Shown here: positions 1 through 7,509 of the stretch, piece by piece
How positions within the stretch are numbered: position 1 is the first letter of the stretch
Layout: each line of letters begins with the position of its first letter
Notes under the pieces: generated by a model
Database searches by the model: none
What the model was told of the DNA's origin: nothing
The model's input: the letters and a program-made list of their open reading frames with translations, nothing else
Program-made: the position numbers and the translations under genes
Origin: SIG440 sp045579055
Lineage (GTDB): Bacteria > Bacillota > Clostridia > Monoglobales > Monoglobaceae
DNA length: 10,745 nt
NCBI GenBank assembly: GCA_045579055.1
Contig: JAZNLK010000138.1
Coordinates: 1-10,745 of the forward strand
Direction: 5' to 3'

Positions 1-6
1 CTTTTT

Positions 7-1779
7 TTATTTGTTGAGGTTCTTTTCGAGGATGTCCATGCTTTCCTTGATTTCCTTGGGAAGCTTGTCGCCGAACTGTGCAAAGAACTCTCTCTGGTTT
101 GCCAAATCTTCTTTCCAGGCATCGATGTCGATTGAAAGAAGCTCTGTGAGTGCTTCGTCTGTGAGGTCAAGACCGTCAAGCTCAAGGTCTTCCTTCTTGG
201 GAACAAAGCCGATTTCTGTTTCAACAGCATCAACCTTGCCCTCGCAACGGTCAAGAATCCAGTTGGGAACTCTCATATTGTCGCCAAAGCCGGGCCACAT
301 AAAGTTGCCGTCCTTGTCCAGTCTGAACCAGTTTACGTTGAATATCTGGGGCGGATTTGCAATCTTTTTGCCCATATCATACCAGTGCTGGAAGTAGTCA
401 GCCATATTGTAGCCAACGAAAGGACGCATAGCCATGGGGTCACGTCTGACAACACCAACTGCACCTGCAGCTGCGGCTGTTGTTTCGGATGCCATTGTTG
501 CACCAACAAACACACCGTGATCCCAGTCACGAGCCTGATATACCAGCGGAGCTGTTTTTGCACGTCTGCCGCCGAATACGATTGCTGAAATCGGAACACC
601 CTGGGGATTTTCGAACTCTGAAGAAATGCAGGGGCAGTTCTTTGCAGGAGCTGTGAATCTTGAGTTGGGATGCGCAAGCTTGTTGCCGTCAGCGGGATAA
701 GCCTTGCCGTCAACCTTTGCGCCCTTCCATTCAATAGCCTTTGAGGGAGGATTCTTGTCAAGACCTTCCCACCAAACTGTCATATCTTCTTCGTTGATTG
801 CAACGTTTGTGAAGATCGTATTCTTCTTTGTTGCCTCAAGAGCATTGAAGTTTGACTTTTCAGAAGTACCGGGAGCAACACCAAAGAAACCTGCTTCGGG
901 GTTGATTGCGTAAAGTCTGCCGTCTTCGCCAACACGGAGCCAAGCGATATCGTCGCCAACTGTCCATTCCTTGTAACCCTTTTCCTGAAGGAACTTGGGA
1001 GGAATGAGCATTGCCAGGTTGGTTTTTCCGCAAGCTGAGGGGAATGCAGCACAGATGTACTTAACTTCGCCCTTGGGGTTCTCAAGACCGAGGATGAGCA
1101 TATGTTCAGCCATCCAGCCTTCCTTCATACCCTGATATGATGCGATACGGAGGGCGAAGCACTTCTTGCCGAGGAGAACGTTTCCGCCGTAAGCTGAGTT
1201 TACGGACATAATTGTGTTATCCTGGGGGAAGTGAACAATATATCTTTCGTCGGGGTTAACGTCCTTCTTTGCGTGGAGACACTTAACAAAGTCACCGTCT
1301 TCGCCCAGTGCGTCAACAACAGCCTTGCCAACTCTTGTCATAATATCCATATTGAGAACAACGTAAATACTGTCTGTCAATTCGATACCAATCTTTGAGA
1401 AGGGTGAACCAACGGGACCCATTGAATAGGGGATAACGTACATTGTTCTGCCTTCCATTGAACCGTCATAAAGTGCGTTGAGCTTCGCATACATTTCAGC
1501 GGGAGCCATCCAGTTGTTGATGGGACCTGCCTCTTCTTCTGTTTCGGTACAGATGAATGTTCTGTCCTCAACACGAGCAACGTCGTTTTCTGCTGTTCTG
1601 TGGTAGTAGCAACCGGGAAGCTTTTCCTGGTTGAGTTTAATCATTTCGCCGGTAGCAACAGCTTCTGCACGGAGAGCTTCAAGCTGCTCTTCCGATCCGT
1701 CAATCCATACAACGTTGGCGGGCTTGCAGAGTGCTTTCATTTCTTCAAGCCAAGTGAGTACTTTTTTGTTTGTAGTCAT
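7..1779 (-). CDS. pckG: Phosphoenolpyruvate carboxykinase (GTP)
   Basis: Interconverts oxaloacetate + GTP and phosphoenolpyruvate + CO2 + GDP in the cytosol; in fermentative anaerobes it often runs toward oxaloacetate. At 590 residues it has the usual length of the GTP-dependent family and looks complete. Visible motifs are ARVEDRT near residue 68, the substrate-loop YGGN (197-200), the P-loop FPSACGKTN (246-254) with the reactive cysteine at 250 typical of GTP-type enzymes, and the metal-binding GDDIAW (275-280). The ATP-type P-loop is absent, which rules out pckA. The start is fixed by AAGGAGGT about 6 bases upstream. It lies 175 bases downstream of proB on the same strand but has its own promoter-like sequence, so it is probably a separate unit. 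The stop codon is almost at the window edge, so its terminator is not visible. Confidence 0.97.
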   Translation of the reverse strand: MTTNKKVLTWLEEMKALCKPANVVWIDGSEEQLEALRAEAVATGEMIKLNQEKLPGCYYHRTAENDVARVEDRTFICTETEEEAGPINNWMAPAEMYAKLNALYDGSMEGRTMYVIPYSMGPVGSPFSKIGIELTDSIYVVLNMDIMTRVGKAVVDALGEDGDFVKCLHAKKDVNPDERYIVHFPQDNTIMSVNSAYGGNVLLGKKCFALRIASYQGMKEGWMAEHMLILGLENPKGEVKYICAAFPSACGKTNLAMLIPPKFLQEKGYKEWTVGDDIAWLRVGEDGRLYAINPEAGFFGVAPGTSEKSNFNALEATKKNTIFTNVAINEEDMTVWWEGLDKNPPSKAIEWKGAKVDGKAYPADGNKLAHPNSRFTAPAKNCPCISSEFENPQGVPISAIVFGGRRAKTAPLVYQARDWDHGVFVGATMASETTAAAAGAVGVVRRDPMAMRPFVGYNMADYFQHWYDMGKKIANPPQIFNVNWFRLDKDGNFMWPGFGDNMRVPNWILDRCEGKVDAVETEIGFVPKKEDLELDGLDLTDEALTELLSIDIDAWKEDLANQREFFAQFGDKLPKEIKESMDILEKNLNK

Positions 1780-1861
1780 TATTTTGACCTCCTTATATAA
1801 ATGCTATTAATTTAATACAAATACATAAATGGAAGAATTTTCAACTTCTCCCTTGTTTAAC

Positions 1862-1890
1862 ATATTATCATATATTATGCAAATTTTCAA
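1862..1890 (-). promoter_or_regulatory. Promoter of pckG
   Basis: Reading the minus strand, TTGAAA (1885-1890) is followed by a 17-base spacer and TAATAT (1862-1867). This is a good sigma-70/sigma-A type match. It would give a leader of roughly 75 bases before the pckG start, AT-rich and without a convincing riboswitch or strong hairpin. The rest of the 1780-1954 gap holds only the pckG ribosome binding site and a weak CGAAA/TTTCG mini-hairpin after proB; no clear terminator is seen. Confidence 0.65.
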
Positions 1891-1954
1891 TAGTTTTCTG
1901 ACAAAAGTTTAACAAAATTTTATATTTGCGAAAACTTTCGTTTGGTATATTTGC

Positions 1955-2749
1955 TTATTTGCGACCCATAAAAAGTGTTCCGACGGAGTTACCTTCAAAA
2001 ATATCGTATATTCTTTCGGGGTGAGCACCGTTGGTAATAATCATATCAATTCCTGCAGGATTAACAATTTCAGCAGCCTTCAGCTTGGTAATCATACCCC
2101 CTGTGCCTCTGCGGCTACCTGCTCCTCCGGCGATTGAATATATTGATTCATCAACCGATTCCACCACTGATATCAATTTTGCGTCGGGGTTTTCCTGAGG
2201 ATTGCTGTCGTAGAGCCCGTCAATATCCGAAAGGATTATCAGAAGCTCTGCACCAACCAGTTCAGCAATATAGGCGGACAGTGTGTCATTGTCGCCAAAT
2301 TCCAGTTCATAGGTTGAGATAACGTCGTTTTCGTTGACGATTGGGATAACGCCGTATTCAAACATTGTTTCAAAGGTGGTTTTTGTGTTCTGATACCGCT
2401 CGGGAACATCAAGAATAAACTTTGTCAGAAGCACCTGAGCAGAGGAGTGACCGTATTCCGAAAAGAATTTGTCATACATTGAAACAAGGGTTGCCTGACC
2501 GATGGCGGCAAGTGCCTGTTTTTTTATGGTTTCGGAAGGCTTTTCGGGAAGGTTGAGTTTGCCCACGCCTGCACCAACAGCACCGCTGGAGACCAGAACA
2601 ACCTGAATTCCTCGGTTACGAAGGTCGGATACCACACGCACGATGCTTTCAATCTTTTTTATATTCAGTTTTCCTGTTTCATAAGTCAGAGAGGAGGTGC
2701 CGACTTTGATTACGACCCTCTTGACTTGTGTTAATCTTTTGTTATCCAT
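1955..2749 (-). CDS. proB: Glutamate 5-kinase (short form, no PUA domain)
   Basis: Phosphorylates L-glutamate with ATP to glutamate-5-phosphate, the first step of proline synthesis. The amino-acid-kinase fold is clear: VVIKVGTSSLT (12-22), VSSGAVGAGVG (53-63), PIVNENDVIS (136-145), FGDNDTLSA (151-159), SDIDGLY (174-180) and GTGGMITK (215-222). At 264 residues it ends right after GTLFMGRK, where longer homologues such as the E. coli enzyme (about 367 residues) continue into a C-terminal PUA domain, so this is a kinase-only version. Nothing suggests a frameshift: the coding frame simply stops and pckG regulatory sequence follows. The usual partner proA is not next to it. The ribosome binding site is weak (a GGTG about 8 bases upstream), although the promoter is near perfect. 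Confidence 0.95.
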   Translation of the reverse strand: MDNKRLTQVKRVVIKVGTSSLTYETGKLNIKKIESIVRVVSDLRNRGIQVVLVSSGAVGAGVGKLNLPEKPSETIKKQALAAIGQATLVSMYDKFFSEYGHSSAQVLLTKFILDVPERYQNTKTTFETMFEYGVIPIVNENDVISTYELEFGDNDTLSAYIAELVGAELLIILSDIDGLYDSNPQENPDAKLISVVESVDESIYSIAGGAGSRRGTGGMITKLKAAEIVNPAGIDMIITNGAHPERIYDIFEGNSVGTLFMGRK

Positions 2750-2812
2750 TTTTATTACACCGCTTTTATGATATTATAATGAAAGATGCCGATTCACCCC
2801 CATTATATTTAA

Positions 2813-2841
2813 ATTATACCTTGATTTTGTACTGTTGTCAA
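2813..2841 (-). promoter_or_regulatory. Consensus promoter of proB
   Basis: On the minus strand, TTGACA (2836-2841), a 17-base spacer and TATAAT (2813-2818) match the consensus perfectly. A second TATAAT (2773-2778) lies closer to proB but lacks a good -35 box at the right distance. The leader would be about 55-60 bases. The -35 box is only 10 bases from that of the divergent dus promoter. Confidence 0.8.
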
Positions 2842-2851
2842 GGATAAAACA

Positions 2852-2880
2852 TTGACAAATGAAGGTTATTGTAATAAAAT
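2852..2880 (+). promoter_or_regulatory. Promoter of dus
   Basis: TTGACA (2852-2857), a 17-base spacer and TAAAAT (2875-2880) lie about 30 bases upstream of the dus start. This is one mismatch from consensus. It points away from the proB promoter, back to back. Confidence 0.75.
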
Positions 2881-2909
2881 AATGAGGTTAAAGAAAGTGA
2901 GCGGAATAT

Positions 2910-3866
2910 ATGCTTAGAATAAAGAATCTTGAACTGAAAAACAATGTCTTTCTGGCACCCATGGCGGGGATAACTGACAAGGCATTCAGAATGATAACAA
3001 AGCCCTTCGGTCCGGGGTTGATGTATACGGAAATGGTGTCGGGGAAGGGGCTTTTTTACAAGAGCCGAAAGACTGCCGACCTGCTTGCCACAGAGGAAGA
3101 GGAAAAGCCTGTTGCAACACAGCTTTTCGGGCATGAGCCTGATGTTCTTGCTTCCATTGCACAGCAATCTCTGGAGTTTGGGGCGGAGCTTATTGATATT
3201 AATATGGGTTGCCCTGCGCCGAAAATTACAGGAAGTGGCGATGGCTCGGCACTTTCCAGAACCCCGGAGCTTGCCGGTGAGATTGTGGCTGCTGTGGCTA
3301 TGGCAGTTGATGTGCCTGTGACTGTAAAAATCCGAAAGGGTTGGAACGATATGTGTGTTAATGCTGTTGAAATGGCGAAAATTGCTGAGGCAAACGGTGC
3401 AGCTGCTGTGACCGTTCACGGAAGAACCAGAGAACAGTTTTACAGCGGAACTGCAGATCTTGACATAATCAGGGCGGTGAAGGAGGCTGTTTCCATTCCG
3501 GTTATCGGGAACGGAGATATTGTTGACGAAGAAAGTGCAAAGCATATGCTTGAATACACCGGATGTGACGGAATTATGATTGGACGTGGTGCTCAGGGGA
3601 ATCCGTGGATTTTTGAGCAGGTGATACATTATCTTGAGACGGGAGAAAAGCTTTCACGCCCCACTCTGGAGGAGCGTGCGGCAAAAATGCGTGAGCATCT
3701 GGAATTGCTTGTTGAATATAAAGGTGATTATCGTGGGATTCAGGAAGCGCGCAAGCATATGGCATGGTATATCAAGGGACTAAAAGGTGGTGCAAAGCTG
3801 CGTGATGCAATTATGAAGGTGAACACCAAGGAAGAAATGCTCAAATTGATTGAATTGGTAAGATAA
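2910..3866 (+). CDS. dusB: tRNA-dihydrouridine synthase (DusB family)
   Basis: FMN-dependent enzyme that reduces specific uridines in tRNA to dihydrouridine with NADPH. The 318-residue protein is full length: an N-terminal TIM barrel opening with LAPMAGITD (15-23), then DINMGCPAPKI (96-106) carrying the catalytic cysteine at 101, VKIRKGW (139-145), VTVHGRTREQ (167-176), the FMN phosphate-binding VIGNGDI (198-204) and GIMIGRGAQGNPW (221-233), followed by a helical C-terminal domain. The MGCP, IGNGDI and GRGAQGNPW motifs fit the DusB/NifR3 group found in most Gram-positives. The start at 2910 is preceded in frame by a stop at 2898, and its ribosome binding site is weak (AGCGGA). A 263-codon open frame on the opposite strand is a shadow. 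The gene is a lone transcription unit, convergent with comF. Confidence 0.95.
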   Translation: MLRIKNLELKNNVFLAPMAGITDKAFRMITKPFGPGLMYTEMVSGKGLFYKSRKTADLLATEEEEKPVATQLFGHEPDVLASIAQQSLEFGAELIDINMGCPAPKITGSGDGSALSRTPELAGEIVAAVAMAVDVPVTVKIRKGWNDMCVNAVEMAKIAEANGAAAVTVHGRTREQFYSGTADLDIIRAVKEAVSIPVIGNGDIVDEESAKHMLEYTGCDGIMIGRGAQGNPWIFEQVIHYLETGEKLSRPTLEERAAKMREHLELLVEYKGDYRGIQEARKHMAWYIKGLKGGAKLRDAIMKVNTKEEMLKLIELVR

Positions 3867-3896
3867 TAAAAAATGATGGGGCAGAAAGCCGCTGTC

Positions 3897-4014
3897 ATTA
3901 AGTTAAATAAAATGTCATTTTGAACGTAGTGAAGAATCTTTCTCTCAATTAAGATTCTTCGACTTCGCCTTGCGGCTACGCTCAGAATGACATTTTTGCT
4001 GTCTTTAACTTAAT
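3897..4014. repeat. Nested inverted-repeat element between convergent genes
   Basis: The outer arms ATTAAGTTAAA (3897-3907) and TTTAACTTAAT (4004-4014) are a perfect 11-base inverted repeat. The inner arms AAATGTCATTTTGA (3910-3923) and TCAGAATGACATTT (3982-3995) differ by one wobble. An innermost pair, AAGAATCTT (3932-3940) and AAGATTCTT (3951-3959), is perfect. The right arm carries about 14 extra bases (ACTTCGCCTTGCGGC region, 3962-3976) that the left arm lacks. The element fills the gap between dus and comF, and its right outer arm contains the comF stop codon. It looks like a small dispersed REP/MITE-type palindrome; from memory, similar GTCATTCTGAG...AAGAATC sequences recur in gut Firmicutes. 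It may also act as a two-way terminator. Confidence 0.7.
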
Positions 4015-4799
4015 AACATTGGCGGAATTACTTCCTCGTTTTTGATGTAAAAGATATTATCGTTCCTTTTTATTTTTCGTGCGGTTGTGGCTAATGTCAC
4101 TGCATAGACCTTTTTTGCTCCTGCTTGTTTCAAGGCACGGCTGCACTCAATTACGGTTGCTCTTGTGGTGCACACATCGTCAACAAGGAGAATAGTTTTT
4201 TCGCAGACTTCCGAGGAAACTGCTTCCATACTGTCTTTGAGATTTTCTTCACGTTTGTGAAAATCCAACCCGGTTTGCCGGGGTGTTTGACGAATCTTTT
4301 TGAGTGCATCGCTGTGGAAGGGTATGTTCAGCTGTTTTGACAGATGTTTGCAAATCAGCCCCACGTTGTCAAAACCCTGTTCACGGGTTTTGTCGGTGTG
4401 GGAGGGGGCGCTGCATATGAAATCAAATGAAATATTGCCGTAGTGCTCGGTGACAGTCTCTGAAAGAAACTTTGCGTATGTTGGAGCATATGCGGGGATA
4501 TTTTTTGATTTGTATCGCAAAATCGATGCCTTCACAAGTCCTGAGTATTCAAAGGAAGAAACGATACGGTCAAAGTATTTGGTTTTTCGGTCATAGCAAA
4601 AGTAACATATTTTACGTTTGCCGTAGCTTGCAATTGGTTTGCCGCATTTTGAACACTTTAGCCCTGAATTTCTCACGATAAGCTTTTGGTTACATTTGTG
4701 ACAGATATTTTCTTTTGTGTTGGGTTCCAGTATTCCGTCACAAAAAACACATTGGGACGGAAAAAAGAAATTCACTATTATTCGAAAGGGATTTATCAT
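4005..4799 (-). CDS. comF: ComF-family amidophosphoribosyltransferase-like protein
   Basis: A 264-residue member of the ComF/GntX family, linked in competent bacteria to uptake or processing of single-stranded DNA; its exact biochemical role is unsettled. The N-terminal third has four CxxC pairs (C17/C20, C33/C36, C49/C52, C65/C68), consistent with zinc-ribbon binding. The C-terminal part is a type I phosphoribosyltransferase fold with FICSAPSH (128-135), REQGFDN (139-145) and the PRPP loop ILLVDDVCTTRAT (203-215). That loop normally reads DDVxTTGAT; here the glycine is arginine (AGA, one base from GGA), which may weaken PRPP binding. It follows araB by 18 bases on the same strand, so it is probably co-transcribed with it. 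Its own ribosome binding site is weak. No other competence gene is present. Confidence 0.9.
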   Translation of the reverse strand: MINPFRIIVNFFFPSQCVFCDGILEPNTKENICHKCNQKLIVRNSGLKCSKCGKPIASYGKRKICYFCYDRKTKYFDRIVSSFEYSGLVKASILRYKSKNIPAYAPTYAKFLSETVTEHYGNISFDFICSAPSHTDKTREQGFDNVGLICKHLSKQLNIPFHSDALKKIRQTPRQTGLDFHKREENLKDSMEAVSSEVCEKTILLVDDVCTTRATVIECSRALKQAGAKKVYAVTLATTARKIKRNDNIFYIKNEEVIPPMLLS

Positions 4800-4817
4800 T
4801 TTGAATGCACCGATTAA

Positions 4818-6455
4818 TTAGTCCAAATTCTTGAGGCGTTTCATTATGTCGTTGGCTTTTCCGAAATAATTGGTCAACTCTACATATTCGCGGTAAATCT
4901 TTTGGTATTTCTTTGTGTTTTCAGGATTGGGAGTATAGGTTTTTTCGCTTTTGTCGGCGATTACATCTGCGGCTTTCTGAACATTGTCGAAATATCCGCC
5001 TGCAACGGAGGCGAAGATTGCACTGCCCTTTGCACCTGCCTGGGTGCTGCTTGCAATTTTGATTTCTTTGCCAAGTACATCGGCATAAATCTGCATCAGT
5101 AAAGCATTTTTCTGTGAAATTCCGCCTGCGGCGTGGACTTCGTTTATTTCAATGCCGTTTTCTTCGTAAAGGTCAACAATTGCCTTTGTGCCGAATGCGG
5201 TGGATTCGATGATTCCACGGAAGATTTCTTCGGGCTTGGTCTGAAGTGTGAGACCAAGAATTAGACCTGTCAGGTCATAATCAGCAAGAGGTGTGCGGTT
5301 TCCGTTCCACCAGTCAAGAACAACAATGCCGCTTTCGCCAACCTCCAGCCCTTCGGCTTTTTCGGTTACATAGGCGAAGAGATTTTTGTTTTGTGCCTTT
5401 GCTTCAAGTGCGTATTTTTCGGGGACGCAGTTCTTGATGAACCAGTCAAAGCTGTCTCCAACGCACGCTTGACCTGCTTCGTAAGCTACAAGACCCGGAA
5501 TGATGCCGTCCATAACGCTTCCGCAGATACCTGCAACGGGCTTGTCGGTTTCACTCATAACAATGTGACAAGTGGAGGTTCCGATAATCAGCATCAGCTT
5601 TCCGCTGTCAACGATTCCTGCCGCAGGAAGTGCCGCATGGGCATCTATGATGGGAACGGCAACGGCTGTGCCTTTTGCGAGGCCTGTAAGTTTGCTTCCC
5701 GACTCGTTAATTTCACCCAGCTTTGTGCCTGTGGGGAGAACATTTTCTGAAATCTTTGTTCCGATTATGTTTCCGAGGCGGCTGTCAAGCTTGCCCCAGA
5801 ATTCGTTTGTAGGATAGCTCTCAGCTTTGTTCCAGAGCCCCTTGTAGCCTGCCATGCAACTACTATGTGTTTCGACACCTGTCATTTGCCATGTAAGCCA
5901 GTCTGCAGCTTCAACAAATCTGAAAGCATTTTCATAAACTTCGGGTGCCTTGTGGAGTGTTTCGTAGATTTTGGGGAAAATCCATTCCGATGAAACCTTT
6001 TTGCCGTATGTATCAAGCCATTTTGCATTTTCAGCTTCGGCAAGAGCAGTGATTTCATCAGCTTCGGGCTGTGCACTGTGATGCTTCCAGAGCTTTACAT
6101 AAGCCTGAGGATTGTTTTTGAATTGGTCAAGAAAGCAGAGGGGTGTTCCGTCTTCTGTTACGGGAAGAACTGTGCAGGAGGTGAAGTCAAGACCGATTCC
6201 GGCAACCTCATCTGCTGAAATTCCAGATTTTGAAATGATATCGTTTAGTGTATACTGAAGTGCGTCAAGATAGTCCTGAGGATGCTGAAGTGCGGTTGTT
6301 TTTTCAAGCTCGCTTCCGTCGAGGAATTTGCCTTCAATAACTGCATGAGGATACGCAAATTCTGACACTGCAACTTCAGAACCGTCCGTCATATCCACAA
6401 GAAGTGCCCTTGCAGACAGCGTTCCGTAATCTATTCCGATTGAGTATTTTTTCAT
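4818..6455 (-). CDS. araB: L-ribulokinase (FGGY kinase)
   Basis: Phosphorylates L-ribulose with ATP to L-ribulose-5-phosphate in L-arabinose breakdown. The 545-residue length fits ribulokinase, and the N-terminal IDYGTLSAR (8-16), DFTSCTVLPV (90-99) and KLWKHHSAQ (121-129) are AraB-type rather than xylulokinase- or glycerol-kinase-type. The second half has IDAHAALPAAG, GTSTCHIV and the nucleotide-site GGISQKN expected of the FGGY fold. The start is supported by GGAG 8 bases upstream and by a strong promoter in the 115-base gap after the kinase gene at 6571-7509. Neither araA nor araD is adjacent, so the substrate rests on sequence similarity only. Related pentulose or uronate-derived ketose kinases are possible, because the neighbours are ketodeoxy-acid enzymes. 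Confidence 0.88.
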   Translation of the reverse strand: MKKYSIGIDYGTLSARALLVDMTDGSEVAVSEFAYPHAVIEGKFLDGSELEKTTALQHPQDYLDALQYTLNDIISKSGISADEVAGIGLDFTSCTVLPVTEDGTPLCFLDQFKNNPQAYVKLWKHHSAQPEADEITALAEAENAKWLDTYGKKVSSEWIFPKIYETLHKAPEVYENAFRFVEAADWLTWQMTGVETHSSCMAGYKGLWNKAESYPTNEFWGKLDSRLGNIIGTKISENVLPTGTKLGEINESGSKLTGLAKGTAVAVPIIDAHAALPAAGIVDSGKLMLIIGTSTCHIVMSETDKPVAGICGSVMDGIIPGLVAYEAGQACVGDSFDWFIKNCVPEKYALEAKAQNKNLFAYVTEKAEGLEVGESGIVVLDWWNGNRTPLADYDLTGLILGLTLQTKPEEIFRGIIESTAFGTKAIVDLYEENGIEINEVHAAGGISQKNALLMQIYADVLGKEIKIASSTQAGAKGSAIFASVAGGYFDNVQKAADVIADKSEKTYTPNPENTKKYQKIYREYVELTNYFGKANDIMKRLKNLD

Positions 6456-6484
6456 ATTATCAACTCCATAAGTTAGTTTAAATA

Positions 6485-6513
6485 ATTATATTGTATAAAA
6501 ATCGAAAAGTCAA
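6485..6513 (-). promoter_or_regulatory. Promoter of araB-comF
   Basis: On the minus strand, TTGACT (6508-6513), a 17-base spacer and TATAAT (6485-6490) are followed by a short leader with GGAG before the araB start. One mismatch from consensus. It indicates that araB is transcribed independently of the upstream aldolase-kinase pair. Confidence 0.78.
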
Positions 6514-6570
6514 TGGAATGTGAGAAACAAGCAGATAAAAATGAAATTAAGAGAAAAAAGTTCTTTTGAT

Positions 6571-7509
6571 TTAAATCTCGGTTTCATAAATTTTGATCTG
6601 CCCCAAAACAACTGAGCTTTCAACCTCGATGTCAGGGAGATTTACTATTTTTGCCACAGAGTACTCACTAAGAATGGATGCGAGAGCACATCTCAGGGCT
6701 TTGTTGCCTGCAACCACAACGGTTTCGACATCACTTTTCAGTACATAGTCGGCATCGCTGCACAAAACGGCTCCAAGATAAAAACTGTACGCACGGTCTT
6801 CGGTACAGTTGAAAAGGTTTCTGAGAATTCTTACCTTGAAAAGTGCTTCACCAATGCCGTTTTCACGGCAGTATTCAAAACCTTTGAAAAGATATGCTTC
6901 GGATAACTCATTATTGCCAAGAGTAAAGGAGTTTTTCAGTATGGTATTTCCTGCAATTGCCGCACAGAATTCGCCTGTGAGAAGTGTCACGAAATCAGTT
7001 ATTTTTCCGTCCGGGTCGGTTTTTATCATTTTTGTGTGAGAACCCATAAGTGCGTATATACTTTTTCCGTATTCCGGCTTTGCAATCCCCATAAGCTCGG
7101 TTTCTTCACCGCGCATCATATCCGCAGTTTCCAGAGAATTACAGTCGGTTTTCACTCCACGCATAAAAACAAAGGGTATGGAGGATATTTCGGGAATTGA
7201 AACTTCCTCGGAAGCCGCCTTCAGTTCTTTTATTCCAACAGGTGTAAGAGTATGAGGGAGGAGGTGCAGACCGAATTCGGATGTAATCATTCCTGAGGCA
7301 AGGATTCTTTTGATGTCTTTTTCGCCCAGATTGTTTTCGGAAAGGAGTTCGGAAATTCCATGTTTGACAGTGGCTTTCAGACGTTCTTTACCCTCTGTTC
7401 CTGCACCCGCACCAATGTTATACTTTTTTGTTGCGATAATTTTGCTGTCAGTCACAAGACTAATTCGGGTATTTGTTGTTCCACCGTCAATTGATATGTA
7501 GTTTGCCAT
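6571..7509 (-). CDS. dgoK: 2-dehydro-3-deoxygalactonokinase
   Basis: Phosphorylates 2-keto-3-deoxy-D-galactonate with ATP to the 6-phosphate, in the De Ley-Doudoroff galactonate pathway or in breakdown of related sugar acids. The 312-residue protein has the DgoK layout: an N-terminal phosphate-binding ISIDGGTTNTR (5-15), MRGEET (132-137), GSHTKMI (156-162) and LTGEF (177-181), and a C-terminal VVAGNKAL segment. The start codon immediately follows the aldolase stop (TAAATG, no gap), a sign of translational coupling; the ribosome binding site GCGGTGA lies inside the aldolase gene. The pairing with a 6-phosphate aldolase is the strongest evidence for substrate. It could also serve 2-keto-3-deoxygluconate, as promiscuous versions exist. 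Confidence 0.9.
   Translation of the reverse strand: MANYISIDGGTTNTRISLVTDSKIIATKKYNIGAGAGTEGKERLKATVKHGISELLSENNLGEKDIKRILASGMITSEFGLHLLPHTLTPVGIKELKAASEEVSIPEISSIPFVFMRGVKTDCNSLETADMMRGEETELMGIAKPEYGKSIYALMGSHTKMIKTDPDGKITDFVTLLTGEFCAAIAGNTILKNSFTLGNNELSEAYLFKGFEYCRENGIGEALFKVRILRNLFNCTEDRAYSFYLGAVLCSDADYVLKSDVETVVVAGNKALRCALASILSEYSVAKIVNLPDIEVESSVVLGQIKIYETEI

Noticed and set aside
333..761. 142-codon minus-strand frame inside pckG
   Set aside because: It overlaps conserved pckG codons in another frame and shows no family features.
1780..1861. Riboswitch in the pckG leader
   Set aside because: The roughly 75-base AT-rich leader has only a weak GGAGAAG/CTTCC pairing and no recognisable aptamer.
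2838..3629. 263-codon minus-strand open frame over dus
   Set aside because: It lies opposite the clearly conserved dus gene, has no recognisable domain, a composition rich in His, Ser, Cys and Asn typical of shadow frames, and no ribosome binding site.
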